The notes under the pieces: model-generated
The model's database searches: none
Seen by the model: the letters and a program-made list of their open reading frames with translations, nothing else
What the model was told of the DNA's origin: nothing
From: Saccoglossus kowalevskii
Taxonomy: Eukaryota > Hemichordata > Enteropneusta > Harrimaniidae
Direction: 5' to 3'
Assembly (NCBI RefSeq): GCF_000003605.2
Contig: NW_003111997.1
Location: forward strand, 48,639 to 59,574
Length of the DNA stretch: 10,936 bases
Shown here: piece by piece, positions 7,503 through 10,936 of the stretch
How positions within the stretch are numbered: the stretch's first letter is position 1
Layout: every line of letters begins with the position of its first letter
Position numbers and translations under genes: made by a program

Positions 7503-8538
7503 GTAGCCCAATAAAATGTTGATGTTAATCAAAAACAAGAATGAATGAATTTTAGTAATTATTATTAAATAATTCAATTTCAATTAAAACCAGCGATTCG
7601 CTTTCGATTTTTATTTGGGATTAACAAAATACTTTAACGAAAGTGTACGTGTTGCCATAATTACAATCATTATATATTCATTTTGGCAGATATTTCATAT
7701 GAAACTCATTTAAAGTATGACAAAATGTCATCCAATGGTTTGTAATTGCAATTTTTGAAATTCAGTTGTTCAATACCCATACCAGGTTGACAATATTGTC
7801 AAATTATAATTTTAAAATCTGTGACCAATCACGGCAAGTGAATTCGAAACAGTCAATATTACATATTGCGCATAACAAGCCAATTATCCATTGCAGTGTT
7901 CTGGGTTAGTAACAATACAAATATAAGCAGGAACTATTTGTCTCCTTTGACTTATTCGTAAGAATTTACCGGTTCAGAAAAAATTACGTTGTACACTTTT
8001 ATCATATACTTTTTTATGAATATACATTCGTACAACCGAAACGTACACAATGATACATTATTAAATCAAAGATAATATAGACCAAAAGGTCCAAACCAAA
8101 TAATTATGTCTTGCGTTTCGAAAAACAAACACATGTCTCTACATGTTGTACCCGCCATTTATTATTCATAATCTAATATATTATTTATATTTGTAATTAT
8201 ATTTAATTATTGATATCACCAAACAACACAAATGATTACTGACAATTCAAATGACAATAAAATAGTAAACGGAAAATAAAAACAAAATAAAAGCAAAAAC
8301 TCTTTACAAAAGATCACAGAAGTAGTTCTGTTGCACTAATCAAGTCTGTGACCCCGTAATGAATAAATTTGCTTGACCTGTGTAAAAGCACCTGTATTTC
8401 AAAGTTTACACATAATAACGCATTACACTAACTAATGAGTAATTAGTTAACATGCAAAGAAAATAACTGAAGTAAACGAACAAATATATCAAATTAAAAT
8501 TTAATTCAAAATAATATAAGAAGGAAACCAAATCAACT
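7499..8538. other. Very AT-rich stretch without gene
   Basis: More than 1 kb with no open frame of interest on either strand. Many short A/T runs, several AATAAA strings on both strands, and no tandem or inverted repeat of note were seen. An ATTAAA on the minus strand near 8498 could serve the open frame ending at 8539. Confidence 0.55.
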
Positions 8539-8748
8539 TTACGTTTTCGCTGGGAATGCTAGCAGCTGACGTTTGAAATCTTCAAAGAATTTATTAACAG
8601 ACTGAACTGTTTTTTTTTTTTCAAATTCAGCCATCGTTATCCTCATATATGCTAGGGTATCCACTATTTTAGTTAGCAGGAAAAATGAGGATTGTATCTG
8701 CTGGTTGTTGTCACATATACAGTTTGAGGTCTTTGTAGATGATGTACG
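8539..8748 (-). CDS. Possible exon ending in a helical tail, unknown
   Basis: The minus strand is open for 69 codons between TAG (8749-8751) and TAA (8539-8541). The last half reads as a helical, charged sequence: LLTKIVDTLAYMRIT, then MAEFEKKKTVQSV, then NKFFEDFKRQLLAFPAKT and stop. Internal ATGs lie at 8646 and 8634, so an initiator start would give only 35 or 31 residues. AG dinucleotides that could act as acceptors occur at 8749-8750 and within the frame, none with a strong pyrimidine tract except one near 8668. The KKK codons come from a 12-base A run, so the frame depends on its exact length. Family not recognised. Confidence 0.2.
   Translation of the reverse strand, partial: RTSSTKTSNCICDNNQQIQSSFFLLTKIVDTLAYMRITMAEFEKKKTVQSVNKFFEDFKRQLLAFPAKT
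8610..8621 (+). repeat. Homopolymer T12
   Basis: Twelve consecutive T (A12 on the minus strand) inside the open frame 8539-8748. A length error would shift that frame. Confidence 0.9.
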
Positions 8749-8789
8749 CTATTGACATTTTCGTGAGACCCCACGTGTTAACGATATTG

Positions 8790-8808
8790 ATTCAATCTCA
8801 GATTGAAT
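8790..8808. repeat. 19-bp palindrome ATTCAATCT-c-AGATTGAAT
   Basis: Perfect 9-bp arms around a single base, the longest exact palindrome I noticed in the window. Its function is unknown. Confidence 0.7.
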
Positions 8809-8812
8809 TATC

Positions 8813-8968
8813 TTAATAATAATTAATAGTAATAGTTTTAATGATAGCTGTATCTGTCAAACTGCTGTCGATCTCTAGAAAAAGCAGCGTGAGATATTTA
8901 CTATTGTCGGCTTTCACAAAGTGAAATCCACATTTATTTTCACATTTTCCCAACATTGTGATCAAACT
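8813..8968 (-). CDS. Possible exon, weakly LRR-like, unknown protein
   Basis: After a moderate acceptor (gattttctattgacaacag|AGT) the minus strand is open for 51 codons to TAA at 8813-8815. It reads MLGKCENKCGFHFVKADN, then KYLTLLFLEIDSSLTDTA, then IIKTITINYY. The L-x-x-L-F-L-x-I-x-x-S-L-T-D-x-A spacing recalls a leucine-rich repeat of NLR type, the same impression as at 7169-7262, but this is inference from a short stretch. The end is low-complexity Ile/Thr/Tyr, which looks less coding. It may be a chance frame or an eroded gene. Confidence 0.2.
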   Translation of the reverse strand, partial: SLITMLGKCENKCGFHFVKADNSKYLTLLFLEIDSSLTDTAIIKTITINYY

Positions 8969-9793
8969 CTGTTGTCAATAGAAAATCATATCTGATTGGT
9001 CCAAAATTATCAACAAAATTAGATGATAAAAATGGGCAAAATGTTAATTATAAAGTTGAAACATGAAACATAAAATTTAGATATCGCTTGTTATAAATAA
9101 GGTCAATAAGGGTCGCGTCATATGATTAACTAGTCGTGACAATATTTGATTTGGACAAATAACCGAGTTAATACAAACTAAAATAACGAAATTCGTATTT
9201 ATAATTGTTGTAGTGTTGCAATAATTTATCAAACACCCCTGAGATTCACGACAAATCGCCGAAAATCTCAGTTATATAGCACCATTGACAGTTATATTCG
9301 AAATGTCCTCATTGACTGCGCACGTTCCCTCAGCTGATCTATTTCAAGTGCTATAATATAAGATTACGTCAGTTATATTTTTAGTAATCTCGTAACTTTA
9401 ACAAACACATCTATTGTTTTTAATTATTTTAATTATGTCAAGAGAAATAACAATTATCCAGCGAGGAAGCACACTTTTTCAATCCTCAAACATGAATTGA
9501 GTACATGCGTATTATCGCATGAGCTGTGGTAGTTATTGATTAGTAAATAACCATCAGGCATGGACCATTTCTGACTATAGGATAACTAATTCACACCCGG
9601 TTGACGATATTCTTTATGTATAAACATGCTTCTAGTCAGATCATCATGTGTACTCTCTTCTCACACTGTTCATTCCAACAATGATATTCCACGTAACACG
9701 TGTCCTTACAAGGAATCACAGCGAACGCAAATACCGTCAATAATCCCATATCTTATTGCATACATTCAAATGTTTAAATACACGTGTCCACTG
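8969..9793. other. Putative 3' UTR and downstream flank
   Basis: On the minus strand this lies 3' of the candidate stop at 9794. ATTAAA signals (minus strand) occur at 9419-9424 and 9428-9433, about 370 bases after the stop. A short minus frame at about 9284-9344 follows an acceptor-like tag and reads LEIDQLRERAQSM (coiled-coil-like) before a stop; it is too short to call. The 10-mer acacgtgtcc occurs at 9696-9705 and 9780-9789. Confidence 0.35.
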
Positions 9794-9844
9794 CTACTTA
9801 AGATCGTTTGCTCGTTTTCGCAGCTCCCGCAACTCCGACTGTTT
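9794..9844 (-). CDS. Candidate terminal exon with coiled-coil tail
   Basis: The acceptor tatatctttcttttgcag|AAA is one of the best in the window. Entered in phase 0, as delivered by the exon 10592-10477, it reads KQSELRELRKRANDLK followed by TAG at 9794-9796. The E-L-R-E-L-R-K-R pattern and high GC against the AT-rich flanks support coding and suggest a C-terminal coiled coil. The stop overlaps a weak donor (AA|GTAGCA), so continuation into a further exon in phase 2 cannot be excluded. No family was recognised from the tail. Confidence 0.42.
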   Translation of the reverse strand, partial: KQSELRELRKRANDLK

Positions 9845-10476
9845 CTGCAAAAGAAAGATATATGCCATGAGTCGAGTCATGAGGTGGCCATGAGTCACCA
9901 CCCCCCCCCGCCCACTAACGTCAGTTACACTTAGACATTTTCTGCCACATTTGATTTGTTTAACCAGTAGTTGTCAAATCCATCGGATCCCGGAAGTTTT
10001 TATTATGTTCAGTAACCACTAATTCATTGAGATAATTTTTGTTTCAGAGTTTAACATGATGGCGTTCTTCTTGAAAACGTTAATTAGAAGCACAGGGTCA
10101 ATTTCCAGAATTTCACCGTATAATCACATTCATATGACATTTTGTTTGTCAGACATTGTCTTCAAGTAATAGATTGTAAAATATTACAACATAAGATAAT
10201 CGTCTTTTTTCTTTCTTTGGGGCAAAATATGTTTGAATGTGATACAGTGCAATATAACACTTTTCTAGGTAAAATTAGCATATCTGGCGGGAGATTACAC
10301 ACCCGCAATCACAATGAACAGTGCTCACAGTCGTACGATCTCGATTCAGTTACACATTTAAGTTATTTCAGTTTCGATTTTGTTTCAGCGAATAAGATTG
10401 CTAGATTCACTACTAACCATGTTTTAATTAGAAATAATTTGATTTTGTCTTGGTGAAGATTAACGTACTTTCTCAC
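9845..10476 (-). other. Intron between the two best minus-strand exons
   Basis: 632 bases from the donor ACAG|GTGAGAAAG (GT at 10475-10476) to the acceptor tttcttttgcag at 9845-9850. It contains a C9 run (9901-9909) and a duplicated gccatgagtc (9864-9873, 9887-9896), the second giving a perfect TGAGTCA AP-1-type heptamer at 9891-9897. The plus-strand ATG frames 9626-9934 and 10142-10456 overlap this region and are not thought to be real. Confidence 0.4.
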
Positions 10477-10592
10477 CTGTATTAGCTTGTCACTGAGTTC
10501 TGTCAACACAGCCGATGTTGAGAGTTGTGAACGCGTATCGGTACAGGAGTAGGCGGATAAAGTAGATATAACTCTGTCAGGATATTTGTGTG
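10477..10592 (-). CDS. Candidate internal coding exon, unknown protein
   Basis: Best non-transposon exon candidate. It has an acceptor (cattgttagttcgttttag|CA), 116 bases, and a consensus donor (ACAG|GTGAGAAAG). Two bases complete an incoming codon, then 38 open codons read HKYPDRVISTLSAYS, CTDTRSQLST and SAVLTELSDKLIQ, ending in phase 0. Base composition is visibly GC-richer than the flanks and residue use looks natural (S, T, L, D, with few K/N/F runs). It splices in frame to 9844-9794, so the protein would end in Ser/Thr-rich sequence leading into a short coiled coil. Earlier exons would lie beyond the right edge; none is visible in 10593-10936. The family is not recognised. Confidence 0.5.
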
Positions 10593-10936
10593 CTAAAACG
10601 AACTAACAATGACAAGAGATTACACATGATATTGTGACATTTACAAAACACATGTAATAGTGTTTTATCTAATGATCATTTACAAATTATTGTTTTGTTT
10701 TGTAGATTGGCGTTGTCACTATTGACAGTGAACGATCATGTGTGATACTTCGGGGAATTGCACTGGAAACACTACCAAACACGACTGTGGCAGAGTGTAA
10801 TTTAACGTGGCTACGATTCTTATACATAATAATCACTGTTCTAGTGCGCCCTCTGTAGTCAGGACAGGCTAATACCGTCCATACCATCAGTTAACGCCTC
10901 TACATACTACGGTACCCCCCCCCCCCACTGCGCATT
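10593..10936. other. Upstream intron of the minus-strand gene, no exon seen
   Basis: No minus-strand segment with consistent splice sites and frame was found. The 66-codon ATG frame at 10687-10887 (-) has no splice or family support. The string gcgccctctgtag near 10847-10858 resembles a GC-rich motif often seen at the ends of invertebrate mobile repeats, but no partner end is visible. The window ends in a C12 run. Confidence 0.4.
10915..10926 (+). repeat. Homopolymer C12
   Basis: Twelve consecutive C close to the window end, with a C9 run also at 9901-9909. Confidence 0.9.

Noticed and set aside
9626-9934. 102-codon plus-strand ATG frame
   Set aside because: Unnatural composition, no domain, and it runs through a C9 run. 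It overlaps the better supported exon and intron boundary on the minus strand.
10142-10456. 104-codon plus-strand ATG frame
   Set aside because: No recognisable motif or splice support. It lies inside the putative intron of the minus-strand gene and has AT-driven residue use.
1-10936. CRISPR array, operon or prophage-type system
   Set aside because: No regular short repeats with unique spacers and no prokaryotic gene organisation. The LINE relic, microsatellite and spliceosomal signals indicate animal nuclear DNA.

Overview
The window reads as animal nuclear DNA, probably from a marine invertebrate. It is strongly AT-rich, has no bacterial-style operons or Shine-Dalgarno sites, and carries a decayed non-LTR retrotransposon, an (AAT)n microsatellite, degenerate tandem repeats and several short open segments bounded by canonical GT/AG splice sites. 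No long intact gene is present. Almost all ORFs of 60-104 codons look like chance open frames in AT-rich DNA. The two exceptions are pieces of a reverse transcriptase.

Layout. 1-120 is a slightly C-rich stretch ending in a perfect hairpin. 211-741 is a five-unit degenerate tandem array (unit about 110-135 bp). 1214-1283 and 1465-1563 form a phase-compatible candidate exon pair on the + strand. 2624-2764 is a possible + strand terminal exon followed by AATAAA. 3403-3660 is a 156-bp-period two-copy repeat that abuts the 3' end of a LINE relic (3662-4914, - strand). 5117-5175 is a 34-bp-period duplication. 5178-6462 has no supported gene. 7428-7498 is the (AAT)n tract.

The right part (about 6460-10600) carries several protein-like open segments on the - strand. 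The best is 10592-10477, with a good acceptor, a consensus donor and 38 open codons. It joins in phase to 9844-9794, which has an excellent acceptor and ends in a coiled-coil-like tail and a stop. I read this pair as the probable 3' end of a gene that enters from beyond the right edge. Further left on the same strand are an LRR-like segment (7262-7169), a phase-consistent short exon pair (6650-6604, 6502-6463) and two longer open segments (8968-8813, 8748-8539). Whether these belong to one gene, to several genes or to chance cannot be settled from sequence alone. I could not name the family of any non-transposon exon.

I did not find a convincing new biological system. The points most worth a second look are the unrecognised - strand exons, the + strand exon pair at 1214-1563, and the LINE relic that has lost RT motif B and one catalytic aspartate.
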